From contig DIBU01000023.1 of assembly GCA_002416125.1 (NCBI GenBank), forward strand, positions 1 to 64,000: 64,000 bases of DNA. Reading direction: 5' to 3'. Source of the DNA: Halieaceae bacterium UBA5044 (lineage in GTDB: Bacteria; Pseudomonadota; Gammaproteobacteria; Pseudomonadales; Halieaceae). This document shows, in pieces, positions 1 to 8,959 of this stretch. The position numbers were made by a program, and so were the translations under genes. Position 1 is the first letter of the stretch, and every line of letters starts with the position of its first letter. The notes under the pieces were generated by a model. It did not search any database. It was not told the DNA's origin and saw nothing but the letters and a program-made list of their open reading frames with translations.

Positions 1-341
1 GGTTGATCACCAACAAAGACAGCTCCCTGGCCGTGGCGGCACTGTGGGATGTCTGGCGAGGCCAGCCGGCCCCCTTGCTGTCCTGCACCCTGGTCACCAC
101 AGAAGCTGCCCCAGAGTTCCAGCCCTGGCATTCGCGCATGCCAGTGATGCTGTCGCTGGAGGAGTGCGTCCGCTGGCTGGACAATGCCGAGGAGATACCA
201 CCCGATGATCCGCTAGTTCGTGCGGAACTGAAATTCCCGTTGGCCCTGCAGCCGCTGGCGTCGAGTATTGGCAATTCCCGGAACAAGGATGCGGCACTGC
301 TGGAGCCAGTTGGGGAGGTAGTGTGGCTTGAGAGTAGGTGA
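1..341 (+). CDS. SRAP-family (YedK/HMCES-like) protein, C-terminal part
   Basis: This is the C-terminal 112 or so residues of an SOS response-associated peptidase (SRAP) protein. The family caps abasic sites in single-stranded DNA through a covalent bond to its N-terminal Cys2. Seen here are the family's ALWDVW segment, a CTLVTTEA strand, and the HSRMPVML motif with the conserved histidine, followed by the short helix around WLDN. The reading frame is open to the window edge, so the real start and the catalytic Cys lie outside. The gene ends with TGA at 339-341. Family assignment is confident; completeness cannot be judged. Confidence 0.85.
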   Translation, partial: LITNKDSSLAVAALWDVWRGQPAPLLSCTLVTTEAAPEFQPWHSRMPVMLSLEECVRWLDNAEEIPPDDPLVRAELKFPLALQPLASSIGNSRNKDAALLEPVGEVVWLESR

Positions 342-535
342 GGGGTGTAGTGGACTTGTCGGCCGCTGTGGTCCAGCCGGCGAGCCAGTCTGCGTCTATC
401 GGCTCCGTGGGCTGAGTTTAGGATGAGGGCGGGGACGCGGCTACTGGGAGCGTTGATGCACCACTTTCGCTTAGTGGGGATCTATATAGGGATAGATCAC
501 GAATAACGTCTAACTAATTGATTTTATTGATATAG
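342..535. other. Gene-free stretch between SRAP gene and tRNA-Thr
   Basis: This 194-bp stretch holds no convincing gene. Its right half (about 478-535) is clearly more AT-rich than the rest of the window, and it lies just past the 3' end of the minus-strand tRNA-Thr, where tRNA-targeting integrative elements insert. No copy of the tRNA 3' end is visible on this side within the window. Confidence 0.6.
479..498. repeat. Short inverted repeat in AT-rich spacer
   Basis: GATCTAT (479-485) and ATAGATC (492-498) form a perfect 7-bp inverted repeat around a 6-nt spacer. It could be a weak hairpin downstream of the tRNA or a protein-binding site. No U-tract follows on either strand, so it is not a clear intrinsic terminator. 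Confidence 0.4.
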
Positions 536-611
536 TGGTGCCGGAGATAGGAGTCGAACCTACGACCTTCGCATTACGAATGCGCTGCTCTACCAACTGA
601 GCTACACCGGC
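536..611 (-). tRNA. tRNA-Thr(CGT)
   Basis: Read on the minus strand, the 76 nt fold as a full cloverleaf: acceptor GCCGGTG paired with CACCGGC-type partner bases, D arm GCTC-loop-GAGC, anticodon loop TTCGTAA (anticodon CGT, reading ACG), and T arm with TTCGACTCC. The 3' CCA is encoded at 536-538. The sequence is very close to the E. coli thrW tRNA. The outermost anticodon-stem pair is A-G mismatched, as in that tRNA. tRNA-Thr genes are common integration targets. Confidence 0.97.
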
Positions 612-621
612 GGGGGCCGCG

Positions 622-652
622 ATTATAGCAAAAGGGGCGCGGGCGGCCGCAA
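622..652 (-). promoter_or_regulatory. Promoter of tRNA-Thr
   Basis: On the minus strand a perfect -10 hexamer TATAAT (622-627) follows a possible -35 TTGCGG (647-652) with a long 19-bp spacer. Between the -10 and the tRNA 5' end is a G/C-only discriminator (612-621), typical of stable-RNA promoters under stringent control. The -10 and discriminator are strong; the -35 is uncertain. Confidence 0.65.
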
Positions 653-668
653 GTTTTTTCTCGAACAG

Positions 669-2042
669 CTACCGCCCTGCCATCTCCTTTCGCAGCGCGT
701 TATAGCTGGCGCGGATATGTCCGGGCAGCTCATCAATGGCCGCCTGCCGCGCCGGGCAGCCGGCGATACCGAAACACAGCTTCCCGGCATGGCTCACCAC
801 CGTGATGTTCAGGCCCATGCCGTGGGTGATGATCGACAGCGGGTAGAGTGCCTCGAGGCGTGCGCCGTTCAGGTAGAGTGGTGTCCTCGCCCCGGGAACA
901 TTGGAAAAGATGGCGTTGATTGCCGGCCGCACGCGCTCGACGTTGCCGCTTAAGGTGAGCAACACCGCAGGTAACATCAGCAGCGCGTAAAAGTCTTCTG
1001 CCGCCGTTACTGACATCGCCGCCATCTCCCGTTTGGCAGCGCGGGTCGTGCGGACAACCCGCTGCAGGCGTTTGGCGTCGTTGCTCTCGCTGGTGAAGAA
1101 CGGGCTCAGGATGTAGCTCAGGCGGTTGCCGTCGGCACCCTGCGCAGACTTCAGCGACACCGGCATGCCCACAATCAGCGAACTCTTCGGTAACGCATTC
1201 TGTGCCTTGAGGTACCGGCGCAGGGCGCCACCGCAGATCGCCAGCAACACATCGTTGACGGTGCCGCCACTCTGCTTTGCCAGGCGACGCACGGTGCCCA
1301 GTGGCAGATCACAGATGGTCAGGCTACGCCGGGCCTCCAACTCGGTATTGAACAGGGTGCGGGGGGCGGTGAAGGGCAGTCGCATGCCCTCCACGTTGCC
1401 ACTGAGGATATCTTCCCCCATGTGCAGCAGCAGCCGCGACAGCTGCGGCAGGGCGCGATACTGCTTGATAGTGCTTCTGGCAACGCGGCCCAGCTGTTCG
1501 AACAGGCTGTGGTGACTATGCCGGTGGCCCTGTTCACGCCGCACCTGACGGAAGTCGATACGGCCCGCCGGATCCGTGCTGAACAGGCTCTGGATCATGC
1601 GCATGGCGCCGATGCCATCAACCAGCGCATGATGGGTCTTGCAGTACATTGCAAAGCGACCGCCGGGAAGCCCCTCGATGATGTGCAGTTCCCACAGCGG
1701 GCGGTGACGGTCCAGGCGCCTCTCATGTGCGCGGGTCACCAACTGCAGCAGGTCCTGCATGCGCCCGGGTTGCGGCAGGGCATAGTGGAACACGTGGTTT
1801 TCGGGGCAGTAGTGGGTGGCTTCCTCCCAGTGCGCGCCGGAGATGTTCTCAGGGTCCGACAGCTGCCTGTTGAACGCGGGCAGAATCTCGTTGAGCCGAC
1901 CACAGTCCCGGGCCAGTTTGCGCAGGAAGTTCCCGGCAGCGCCTTCCGGGGGGCGCAGCACCATCAAGGCAGCAACGTGGAAAGGGCAGCGCGGCGTTTC
2001 GATGCGAAGAAATCCGGCGTCCTGGGCGCTTAATCGGGTCAT
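669..2042 (-). CDS. Wax ester synthase/diacylglycerol acyltransferase (WS/DGAT)
   Basis: A 457-aa bifunctional acyltransferase expected to esterify acyl-CoA to long-chain alcohols or diacylglycerol, making wax ester or triacylglycerol storage lipid at the inner membrane. The condensing-type active-site motif HHALVDG is at residues 137-143, preceded by the family's RPLWELH segment; a later NDVLLAICGGALRRYL segment matches the conserved ND region. Length is normal for the family (about 450-480). ATG start at 2042, eight bases after the stop of the upstream M32 peptidase gene, so the two are probably co-transcribed. Two acyl-CoA synthetases elsewhere in the window could supply substrate. Confidence 0.92.
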   Translation of the reverse strand: MTRLSAQDAGFLRIETPRCPFHVAALMVLRPPEGAAGNFLRKLARDCGRLNEILPAFNRQLSDPENISGAHWEEATHYCPENHVFHYALPQPGRMQDLLQLVTRAHERRLDRHRPLWELHIIEGLPGGRFAMYCKTHHALVDGIGAMRMIQSLFSTDPAGRIDFRQVRREQGHRHSHHSLFEQLGRVARSTIKQYRALPQLSRLLLHMGEDILSGNVEGMRLPFTAPRTLFNTELEARRSLTICDLPLGTVRRLAKQSGGTVNDVLLAICGGALRRYLKAQNALPKSSLIVGMPVSLKSAQGADGNRLSYILSPFFTSESNDAKRLQRVVRTTRAAKREMAAMSVTAAEDFYALLMLPAVLLTLSGNVERVRPAINAIFSNVPGARTPLYLNGARLEALYPLSIITHGMGLNITVVSHAGKLCFGIAGCPARQAAIDELPGHIRASYNALRKEMAGR

Positions 2043-2050
2043 TGGCGTGT

Positions 2051-3550
2051 TCAGCCTCCTTCCAGGTAGCGCGCCTCCAGATGCGCGCGGAACCAGGATG
2101 ACTGCAACGGGCTGCCGGTCGCTTGCTGCATGAGCGCGTTGTAGTCGAGAAATTTGCCCTGGCTGTGGACCTGTTCACGCAGCCAGCCCAGCAGGGCGCA
2201 GAAATTGCCCTCCGCCAGCTGCGCGGGCAGTTCGGGCAGCGACCGGCGCGCTGCGGCAAAGAGCTGCGCTGCACTCATCGCTCCCAGCGTGTAGGTGGGA
2301 AAATAGCCGAACAGGCCGGCCGGCCAGTGCACATCCTGCAGGCACCCATCCCTGTAGTTACCGGCTGTGGACAGTCCCAGGTAGGCCTGCATGCGCGTGT
2401 CCCATGCATCCGGTATGCCGGCGACATCCAGCGTGCCCTCAATCAGCTCGCGCTCGATCTCATAGCGCAGAATGACGTGCAGCGGATAGCTTACTTCGTC
2501 CGCGTACACGCGGATGTAACCGCGGTTTACCCGTGTGAACAGCCGGTACAGATTGTCCTCCTGCCACGTTGTGCTGCCTGCGCTGGCCGTCGAAAAACAG
2601 CGTTGCAGGTGGGGTGTGAGAAAGTGCAGGAACTCCCGGCTGCGGCAGGCCTGCATCTCCATCAGCAGCGACTGGCTTTCGTGCATGGCGGTGCTGAGGG
2701 CCTGCCCCACGGGTTGGGATCGCCATTGCGCCGGCAGCCCCTGTTCGTACAGGGCGTGCCCCGTTTCGTGGATGACGCCCATCAAGGCCTGGGTGAAGCC
2801 CTCGGTTTCGTAACGGGTGGTGATGCGCACATCACTGGGCACGCCGCCACAGAAGGGGTGGTGGCTGACATCCAGCCGCCCGTGCTCGAAGTCGAAGCCC
2901 AGCGTGCGCATCATCTCCAGGCCGAGCGCGCGCTGTTCCTCGATCGGGAAGGGGCCTTCGGGCAGCACAGCCGGATGCCGCGCTTGTTTTTCAATTACCG
3001 CGTCCAGCAGGCCGGGCAGGAAGGCTTTCAGTTCGGCAAACAGTGGGTCCAGCTGCGCGCAGGTCATACCGGGTTCGTAGCTGTCCACCAGGCTGCCGTA
3101 GAGGGACATGCCGTTCACGGCTGAGCGCGCGGCGGCCTCCTCCCGGGCCAGCGCGACAACCTCTTCCAGCAGCGGCGCCATGGCTTGCCAGTTATTTTCC
3201 GCGCGATGCACACGCCAGGCCTGCTCGCAGCGGCTGTTGGCCAGTGCCCGGCGTTCCACGAGGCTTTCCGGGACACAGGTGGCATCGCGGTAGCTGCGGT
3301 GCATTTCGCGCAGGTTGGCGGCCTGCCAGGGTGCCAGTGTTGCGGTTTCCGCCGCTGCCAGCCATTCGCCCAGTTGCGGGTCAGTGAGCATCTGGTGTGT
3401 GATGCCATCCAGCGTCGCCAGCGCCTGTCCGCGCGCGTCGCCGCCACCGGTCGGCATCATGGCGGCTTCATCCCACTGCGCAATCGCGCCCACGTGGTAC
3501 AGATCATTGAGTCGAGCAAAGTGTTTGTGCAGCTTGTCGTAGGGTGTCAT
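2051..3550 (-). CDS. M32 family metallocarboxypeptidase (carboxypeptidase Taq-like)
   Basis: A 499-aa zinc carboxypeptidase that removes C-terminal residues from peptides, probably in the cytoplasm as no signal peptide is seen. The zinc motif HETGH is at residues 261-265 and the length is typical of M32 (about 490-510). The N-terminus (WDEAAMMPTGGGDARG) is also characteristic. ATG at 3548-3550. It is first in a two-gene minus-strand unit with the wax-ester synthase and is transcribed away from the acyl-CoA synthetase. It may degrade peptides brought in by the ABC importer encoded nearby. Confidence 0.92.
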   Translation of the reverse strand: MTPYDKLHKHFARLNDLYHVGAIAQWDEAAMMPTGGGDARGQALATLDGITHQMLTDPQLGEWLAAAETATLAPWQAANLREMHRSYRDATCVPESLVERRALANSRCEQAWRVHRAENNWQAMAPLLEEVVALAREEAAARSAVNGMSLYGSLVDSYEPGMTCAQLDPLFAELKAFLPGLLDAVIEKQARHPAVLPEGPFPIEEQRALGLEMMRTLGFDFEHGRLDVSHHPFCGGVPSDVRITTRYETEGFTQALMGVIHETGHALYEQGLPAQWRSQPVGQALSTAMHESQSLLMEMQACRSREFLHFLTPHLQRCFSTASAGSTTWQEDNLYRLFTRVNRGYIRVYADEVSYPLHVILRYEIERELIEGTLDVAGIPDAWDTRMQAYLGLSTAGNYRDGCLQDVHWPAGLFGYFPTYTLGAMSAAQLFAAARRSLPELPAQLAEGNFCALLGWLREQVHSQGKFLDYNALMQQATGSPLQSSWFRAHLEARYLEGG

Positions 3551-3585
3551 GGCGGTAGTCCTGTTGGTGTCGCAGGCGGTTTTGG

Positions 3586-3613
3586 TTTCAATTTTTCCGG
3601 TTCAAGGTATCAT
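3586..3613 (+). promoter_or_regulatory. Candidate promoter for acyl-CoA synthetase
   Basis: A possible -35 TTTCAA (3586-3591) and -10 TATCAT (3608-3613) with a 16-bp spacer lie in the divergent gap between the M32 peptidase and acyl-CoA synthetase genes. An overlapping CATACT is an alternative -10. No clear FadR or PsrA operator was found. Confidence 0.4.
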
Positions 3614-3643
3614 ACTGCGTGCGAAACAGCGTGGAGCCCTGTA

Positions 3644-5449
3644 GTGATAAAAAAAGACGTGTTGACCACTCTCGCCGAACTTCCCAATTTGATCAAGGTG
3701 AAGAAATTGCTGCGTCCCCGCCCTGGCGACACGCGCGATTGCCTGGGTGCTCGCGTTGCCGCCAATGCGGCGCGCATACCGCGACGCTCGGCCTTTATCT
3801 GTGAAGGGCAGACCCTGGACTGGCAGCAATTCAACGCGGAAGCAAATCGCTATGCTGCTGTGTTTCGCGCCCAGGGCCTGAAGCGCGGCGATGCGGTGAG
3901 CGTGCTCATGGAGAATCGCATCGCCTTTATGGTGGTAGTTATCGCGCTCAATAAGCTGGGTGTCATTGCCTCCCTGATCAACACCAGTCTGACCGGGCGC
4001 CCCCTGACCCACTGCGCGGAGATCACCAACGCCCGCAAGTTCCTGTTTGGCGAGGAGTGCTTGGACGCCGTGAGCGATGTGCGCGATACGCTTTCGCTGG
4101 CAGACGGCGACTACCTGTTCGTGCCGGACGCGGGTACGCGCGCCGCGCCACCCTGGGCGCTGGACATGGCGGCTGCGGCTGCCGAGGCGGACGCGGAGAA
4201 TCCGCCGGAGACGGCGGATATCGTGATTGATGACACCGCGTTCTATATTTTTACCTCCGGCACCACCGGCCTGCCCAAGGCTGCCGTGTTGTCCAATCGG
4301 CGCTACCTCCTCACAGCCAGCGTTGTCCAGGTGGGTGGCCTGCAGCTCACCGAGGATGACCGACTGTACCTGTGTCTGCCGCTGTTTCACGGTACCGGCT
4401 TGATGGTGGGTGCGGGGGCTGCGTTTCTGGCCGGAGCCAGCATGTTCATCCGGCGCAAGTTCTCCGCCAGCCAGTTTCTGCCGGAAGTTCGTGAGTATCG
4501 CACCACGACGTTCGTTTATATCGGTGAGTTGTGCCGTTATCTGCTTCACGTGCCGGCGCAGGCGGATGATGCGGACAACCCGCTGCGTGCCGTGGTGGGC
4601 AACGGTCTGCGTCCGGATATCTGGCACAACTTCAAGCAGCGCTTCGGGATTCGGCGGGTGGCCGAGTTTTACGGGTCTAGCGAGGGCAACGTGGGCTTTT
4701 TCAACCTGTTGAACAAGGATTGCACGGTCGGCACCTCGGCGTTGCCTACGGCGCTGATCCAATACGACGTGGACCGCGACGAGGTGGTGCGCGATGCCGC
4801 GGGGCGCTGTCAGCCGGTGACCGCAGGCGAGCCCGGCCTGCTGCTGGGAAAAATCACCCCGCACACCAGGTTTGAGGGCTACACCAGTGCTGACGCGACG
4901 GAAAAGAAGATACTGCGCGATGTGCTGAAACCGGGCGATGCCTGGTTCAACACGGGGGACCTCATGCGGACGGTGGACGTAGGTTTCGCCCTCGGCTTGC
5001 CGCACTACCAGTTTGTGGACCGCATCGGGGACACGTTCCGCTGGAAAGGAGAGAACGTCTCGACCAACGAGGTGGGTGAAATTCTCAACCTGCACCCCCA
5101 GGTCGCGTTGAGCAATGTGTACGGGGTTCAGGTGCCCGGCACCGACGGGCGTGCCGGCATGGCATCGCTGCGTCTGGAGGAGGGTGTGGAGAGGCTGGAC
5201 CTGGATAGTTTTTCGACGCATGTGCAGACTGAGCTGCCGCACTATGCACGGCCGCTGTTCATTCGCATCCAGCGTGAGATTGATACCACCGGCACCTTCA
5301 AACTGCTCAAGGGCGAACTGCGCAAGCAGGGCTATGACCCGGCGCTGGTCGCCGATACGCTGTGCGTGCTGAAGCCGGGGTCATCGCGCTACGAGCCGCT
5401 GGACGCCGCTTTCCACGCGCAGATTGTCCAGGGCACGGCCGGTTACTGA
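3644..5449 (+). CDS. Long/very-long-chain fatty acyl-CoA synthetase (FATP/FadD6-like)
   Basis: A 601-aa adenylate-forming enzyme that activates long fatty acids to acyl-CoA. The AMP/ATP loop FTSGTTGLPK lies near residue 205, the acyl-adenylate motif YGSSEGN near 343, and the C-terminal domain carries DRIGDTFRWKGENVST, typical of the FATP/very-long-chain branch. The frame stays open upstream, but the start was set at GTG 3644 because GGAGCC (3632-3637) sits a good distance before it and the protein then has family length. It is divergent from the M32 gene. The oppA-like gene starts 24 bp after it, so read-through into the peptide importer is possible. Confidence 0.9.
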   Translation: MIKKDVLTTLAELPNLIKVKKLLRPRPGDTRDCLGARVAANAARIPRRSAFICEGQTLDWQQFNAEANRYAAVFRAQGLKRGDAVSVLMENRIAFMVVVIALNKLGVIASLINTSLTGRPLTHCAEITNARKFLFGEECLDAVSDVRDTLSLADGDYLFVPDAGTRAAPPWALDMAAAAAEADAENPPETADIVIDDTAFYIFTSGTTGLPKAAVLSNRRYLLTASVVQVGGLQLTEDDRLYLCLPLFHGTGLMVGAGAAFLAGASMFIRRKFSASQFLPEVREYRTTTFVYIGELCRYLLHVPAQADDADNPLRAVVGNGLRPDIWHNFKQRFGIRRVAEFYGSSEGNVGFFNLLNKDCTVGTSALPTALIQYDVDRDEVVRDAAGRCQPVTAGEPGLLLGKITPHTRFEGYTSADATEKKILRDVLKPGDAWFNTGDLMRTVDVGFALGLPHYQFVDRIGDTFRWKGENVSTNEVGEILNLHPQVALSNVYGVQVPGTDGRAGMASLRLEEGVERLDLDSFSTHVQTELPHYARPLFIRIQREIDTTGTFKLLKGELRKQGYDPALVADTLCVLKPGSSRYEPLDAAFHAQIVQGTAGY

Positions 5450-5473
5450 TGGCATTGACCGGGTAAACAGGCT

Positions 5474-7129
5474 ATGTTCGCGTCTATGCAAAACTATGCC
5501 CGTGTTGTTACCTGCTGCCTGCTGTCCGCGCTGCTGCTTGCCTGCAGTGCCGGTGAGTCCAATGTGGCTCAGGGTAACCGCGACGGGATCCTCCACTTTG
5601 GTAATGGCTCTGAACCCCAGGGTCTGGATCCCCATGTGGTGACCGGCGTGCCCGAGAGCAAGATCATCGACGCGCTCTTTGAGGGGCTCACCCGAAAAAA
5701 CCCCTGGACGCTGGAGCCCGAGCCCGGCGCGGCCGCGAGTTGGGAGTTCAGTGAGGATCGCCGGGTCATTACGTTCCATATGCAGCCCGAGGGCCGCTGG
5801 TCAAACGGCGACCCGGTCACTGCGCACGATTTTGTCTGGTCCTGGCGGCGCGCGCTGGACCCGGCAATGGGCAACCTGTACGCCTACATGCTGTACCCGG
5901 TGAAAAACGCCGAGGCCTACGCGACCGGCAAGATTGACGACCCGGAGCTGCTCGGCGTGCGCGCGCTAGATGACATGACGCTGGAGGTGACGCTCAACGC
6001 GCCAACACCGTATTTTCTGCAGCTCATGGACCACTATTCGAGCTTTGCCGTGCACCGTGAGACGGTCGAACGCTTTGGCAAGGCGACAGACCGTTTTACC
6101 CGCTGGACCCGCGTCGGTAACATCGTGAGCAATGGTCCGTTCCAGCTCAAGGACTGGGAGCTCAACCGGCGCATCGTTGTGGAGCGCAATCCGCACTACT
6201 GGGACAATGACACGGTGCGCCTGAACGGCATCGTGTTCTACCCGACAGAGAATGCGGTCAGCGAGGAGCGCATGTTCCGCGTCAACCAGCTGCACTACAC
6301 GGGCGATGTGCCGCTGAACAAGATTCCCGCCTACCGCAGCCTGCCCAACACCCCGTTTGTCGAAGCGCCCTATCTGGGTACCTATTTTTACCTGCTGAAT
6401 ACCGAGCGACCGCCGCTGGATGACGTGCGGGTGCGCAAGGCCTTGTCGCTGGCGGTTGATCGCGAGGCGATTACCCGCAACGTGCTGTACGGCAGCAATA
6501 ACCCGGCGTACGCCATCACGCCCCCGGGCACACTGGGCTACCAGCCACCGCAGTTGTTTTCCTACGATCCGGCGGAAGCGCGCCGTCTGCTCGCCGAGGC
6601 CGGGTATCCGGACGGTGACGGCTGGCCCGGCCTGGAGCTCATCTACAACACCAGTGAAAGTCACCGCAAGATCGCCGTAGCCCTGCAGCAGATGTGGAAA
6701 GATGTGCTCAACATCAAGGTCACGCTCTCCAACCAGGAGTGGAAGGTCTACCTGGATTCAGTGTCCGAAATGAATTTCCAGGTAGCGCGGCGCGGCTGGA
6801 TTGGTGATTATGTGGACCCCAACAACTTTCTCGACCTGTACATCACCGAGGGTGGCAACAACAACACGGGCATTGCGGACCCGGTCTACGACGACCTGAT
6901 TCTGCAGCGCGCGCCGCGGGCCGCCACCCAGGAGGAGCGCTTCGCACTGTTCCATGAAGCGGAGACGCGCCTCATGGAGCAGATGCCGATCATTCCCATC
7001 TACACCTACGCCAGCAAACACCTGGTGCACCCCTCGGTAAAAGGGCTGCCTGCCAACCTGATGGATTTCATCAACGTAAAGTACATTTATCTCGAGGATG
7101 TACCGCTGACCGAGTTCGAACTGGAGTAG
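5474..7129 (+). CDS. Peptide ABC transporter substrate-binding lipoprotein (OppA family)
   Basis: A 551-aa periplasmic solute-binding protein of the OppA/DppA type. The signal sequence ends in a lipobox (LLLAC) near residue 24, so it is probably a lipoprotein. The family signature regions are present, including the GSEPQGLDPH start of the mature domain, WSNGDPVTAHDFVWSWRRA, and a ligand-pocket stretch around VSNGPFQLKDWELNRRIVVE. ATG 5474 has AGG just upstream; the in-frame ATG at 5486 is an alternative. It begins a five-gene plus-strand run with two permeases, a double ATPase and an MFS gene. Oligopeptide substrate is inferred from the family. Confidence 0.93.
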   Translation: MFASMQNYARVVTCCLLSALLLACSAGESNVAQGNRDGILHFGNGSEPQGLDPHVVTGVPESKIIDALFEGLTRKNPWTLEPEPGAAASWEFSEDRRVITFHMQPEGRWSNGDPVTAHDFVWSWRRALDPAMGNLYAYMLYPVKNAEAYATGKIDDPELLGVRALDDMTLEVTLNAPTPYFLQLMDHYSSFAVHRETVERFGKATDRFTRWTRVGNIVSNGPFQLKDWELNRRIVVERNPHYWDNDTVRLNGIVFYPTENAVSEERMFRVNQLHYTGDVPLNKIPAYRSLPNTPFVEAPYLGTYFYLLNTERPPLDDVRVRKALSLAVDREAITRNVLYGSNNPAYAITPPGTLGYQPPQLFSYDPAEARRLLAEAGYPDGDGWPGLELIYNTSESHRKIAVALQQMWKDVLNIKVTLSNQEWKVYLDSVSEMNFQVARRGWIGDYVDPNNFLDLYITEGGNNNTGIADPVYDDLILQRAPRAATQEERFALFHEAETRLMEQMPIIPIYTYASKHLVHPSVKGLPANLMDFINVKYIYLEDVPLTEFELE

Positions 7130-7132
7130 CCT

Positions 7133-8065
7133 ATGTGGCGGTTTGTGGTAGGGCGCCTGTTGCAGGCAATACCGGTGATTCTTGCGGTAATCACCGTCAC
7201 GTTTTTTCTGGTGCGTATCGCACCCGGCGGCCCCTTCGACAGTGAAAAAGCGGTCATACCCGAAGTCAAGGCGGCGCTTGAGGCGCAGTACCGGCTCGAC
7301 CTCCCCCTGGGCCAGCAGTATCTGGCCTACCTGGGGGATCTCGCGCAAGGTGAGCTGGGCCCCTCCTTCAAATACCCGGGGCGCAGCGTCAATGAATTGA
7401 TAGCGGCGGGACTGCCGGCGACAGCCGAACTTGGCGCGTATGCCTTGCTGGTTGCGGTTGTGCTGGGTGGGCTGGCGGGTGTGGTTGCTTCGCTGAAGCC
7501 GAATAGCGCCCAGGACTACATACCCATGTCCGTGGCCATGATCGGCATCTGCATGCCGACGTTCCTGCTCGGGCCGCTGCTGGTGCTGCTGTTTGGCATC
7601 CACCTGGAATGGTTGCCGGTGGCGGGTTGGGGTGACATTCCGGGCGACAAGATTCTGCCAAGCCTTACGCTGGGGGCTGCCTACGCGGCCTATATCGCGC
7701 GGCTGAGCCGCGCGGGCATGCTGGAGGTGATGTCACAGGACTATATTCGCACGGCACGCGCCAAGGGGTTGCCCGAGTGGCAGGTGGTGACGCGTCATGC
7801 GCTGCGCGGTGGCCTGATTCCCGTCGTCGCCTTTCTCGGCCCCGCCTTCGCCGGCTTGCTGGCCGGATCGTTTGTGGTGGAAACCATTTTCCAGATTCCC
7901 GGGCTGGGCCGCTTCTACGTGCAGGCCGCGTTCAACCGTGACTACACCATGATTCTGGGTACCACGGTGTTTCTGTCGACGCTGATCGTGTTGTTCAACC
8001 TGTTGTCTGACATCCTCGCGGCGTGGCTGAACCCCCGCTTGCGTGCGCAGTACGGGGAGGCCTGA
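7133..8065 (+). CDS. Peptide ABC transporter permease (OppB/DppB type)
   Basis: A 310-aa inner-membrane permease with the N-terminal MWRFVVGRLLQAIPVI segment and six predicted membrane helices. The EAA loop that docks with the ATPase is visible as DYIRTARAKGLPEWQVVTRH. GTTVFLSTLIVLFN in the last helix is typical of OppB. It starts three bases after the binding-protein stop and is directly followed by the second permease. It pairs with that permease to form the transmembrane channel of the importer. Confidence 0.94.
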   Translation: MWRFVVGRLLQAIPVILAVITVTFFLVRIAPGGPFDSEKAVIPEVKAALEAQYRLDLPLGQQYLAYLGDLAQGELGPSFKYPGRSVNELIAAGLPATAELGAYALLVAVVLGGLAGVVASLKPNSAQDYIPMSVAMIGICMPTFLLGPLLVLLFGIHLEWLPVAGWGDIPGDKILPSLTLGAAYAAYIARLSRAGMLEVMSQDYIRTARAKGLPEWQVVTRHALRGGLIPVVAFLGPAFAGLLAGSFVVETIFQIPGLGRFYVQAAFNRDYTMILGTTVFLSTLIVLFNLLSDILAAWLNPRLRAQYGEA

Positions 8066-8953
8066 ATGACGGCGGCGAACCTCACCAGCGTGGCACAGGC
8101 AGAGCAGGGCACGTCCCTGTGGAAGGATGCCTGGCGCAGGCTGCGCAAGAACCGGCTGGCGTTGTTCGGGCTTGCCGTGCTCACGGCGTTCATCCTGATC
8201 GCCCTGTTGACCCCGTGGTTGGCACCCTATGCCTACGATGCGCAGAATCTGGATCTGGGCGCCTCCCCGCCCTCTGCGGAGCACTGGCTGGGCACTGATA
8301 TCTTCGGCCGCGACCTGCTGACCCAGATCATGTACGGCGGGCGTATTTCCCTGGCCGTGGGTTTCGTCGCCACCGCGGTTGCGCTGGTCATCGGCGTCAC
8401 CTGGGGCGCGGTCGCCGGGTATGTGGGCGGGCGCGTGGATGCGGTCATGATGCGTCTGGTGGACATCCTGTACGCGCTGCCCTTCATGATTTTCATCGTG
8501 CTGTTGATGGTGGTCTTCGGTCGCAACCTGCTCTTGCTGTTTCTGGCCATCGGTGCGGTGGAGTGGCTGACCATGGCGCGCATCATGCGCGGTCAGGTGC
8601 AGTCATTGCGGCAGCAGGAGTTTGTGGAGGCTGCGGTGTCCCTGGGGCTGTCGCCCGCCACCATTGTGCGCCGCCACCTGGTGCCTAATGCGCTGGGGCC
8701 GATTATCGTCTACACCACCCTGACCATACCCAGCGTCATGCTGCTGGAGGCCTTCCTCAGCTTTCTCGGGCTCGGTGTGCAACCGCCGGCGACCTCCTGG
8801 GGCCTGCTGATATCCTACGGCGCCGAGACCATGGAGGAGTACCCATGGTTACTGATATTCCCGGGTGCCGCGCTGACGCTCACCCTGTTTGCTTTGAACT
8901 TCCTTGGCGACGGCCTGCGTGATGCGCTGGACGTGCGCGGTTCTGGAGACTGA
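8066..8953 (+). CDS. Peptide ABC transporter permease (OppC/DppC type)
   Basis: A 295-aa permease, partner of the preceding OppB-type protein. It has the OppC N-terminal segment (LWKDAWRRLRKNRLALFGL), the GTDIFGRDLLTQIMYGGR motif common to this subfamily, and an EAA loop with EAAVSLGLSPATIVRRH. The ATG directly follows the oppB-like stop (8063-8065) with no gap, so translation is likely coupled. Confidence 0.94.
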   Translation: MTAANLTSVAQAEQGTSLWKDAWRRLRKNRLALFGLAVLTAFILIALLTPWLAPYAYDAQNLDLGASPPSAEHWLGTDIFGRDLLTQIMYGGRISLAVGFVATAVALVIGVTWGAVAGYVGGRVDAVMMRLVDILYALPFMIFIVLLMVVFGRNLLLLFLAIGAVEWLTMARIMRGQVQSLRQQEFVEAAVSLGLSPATIVRRHLVPNALGPIIVYTTLTIPSVMLLEAFLSFLGLGVQPPATSWGLLISYGAETMEEYPWLLIFPGAALTLTLFALNFLGDGLRDALDVRGSGD

Positions 8954-8959
8954 TCGCTT

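Noticed and set aside
3602..5242. Long open frame on the minus strand opposite the acyl-CoA synthetase
   Set aside because: It is the shadow of a well-recognised gene in GC-rich DNA; no family motifs and no ribosome-binding site.
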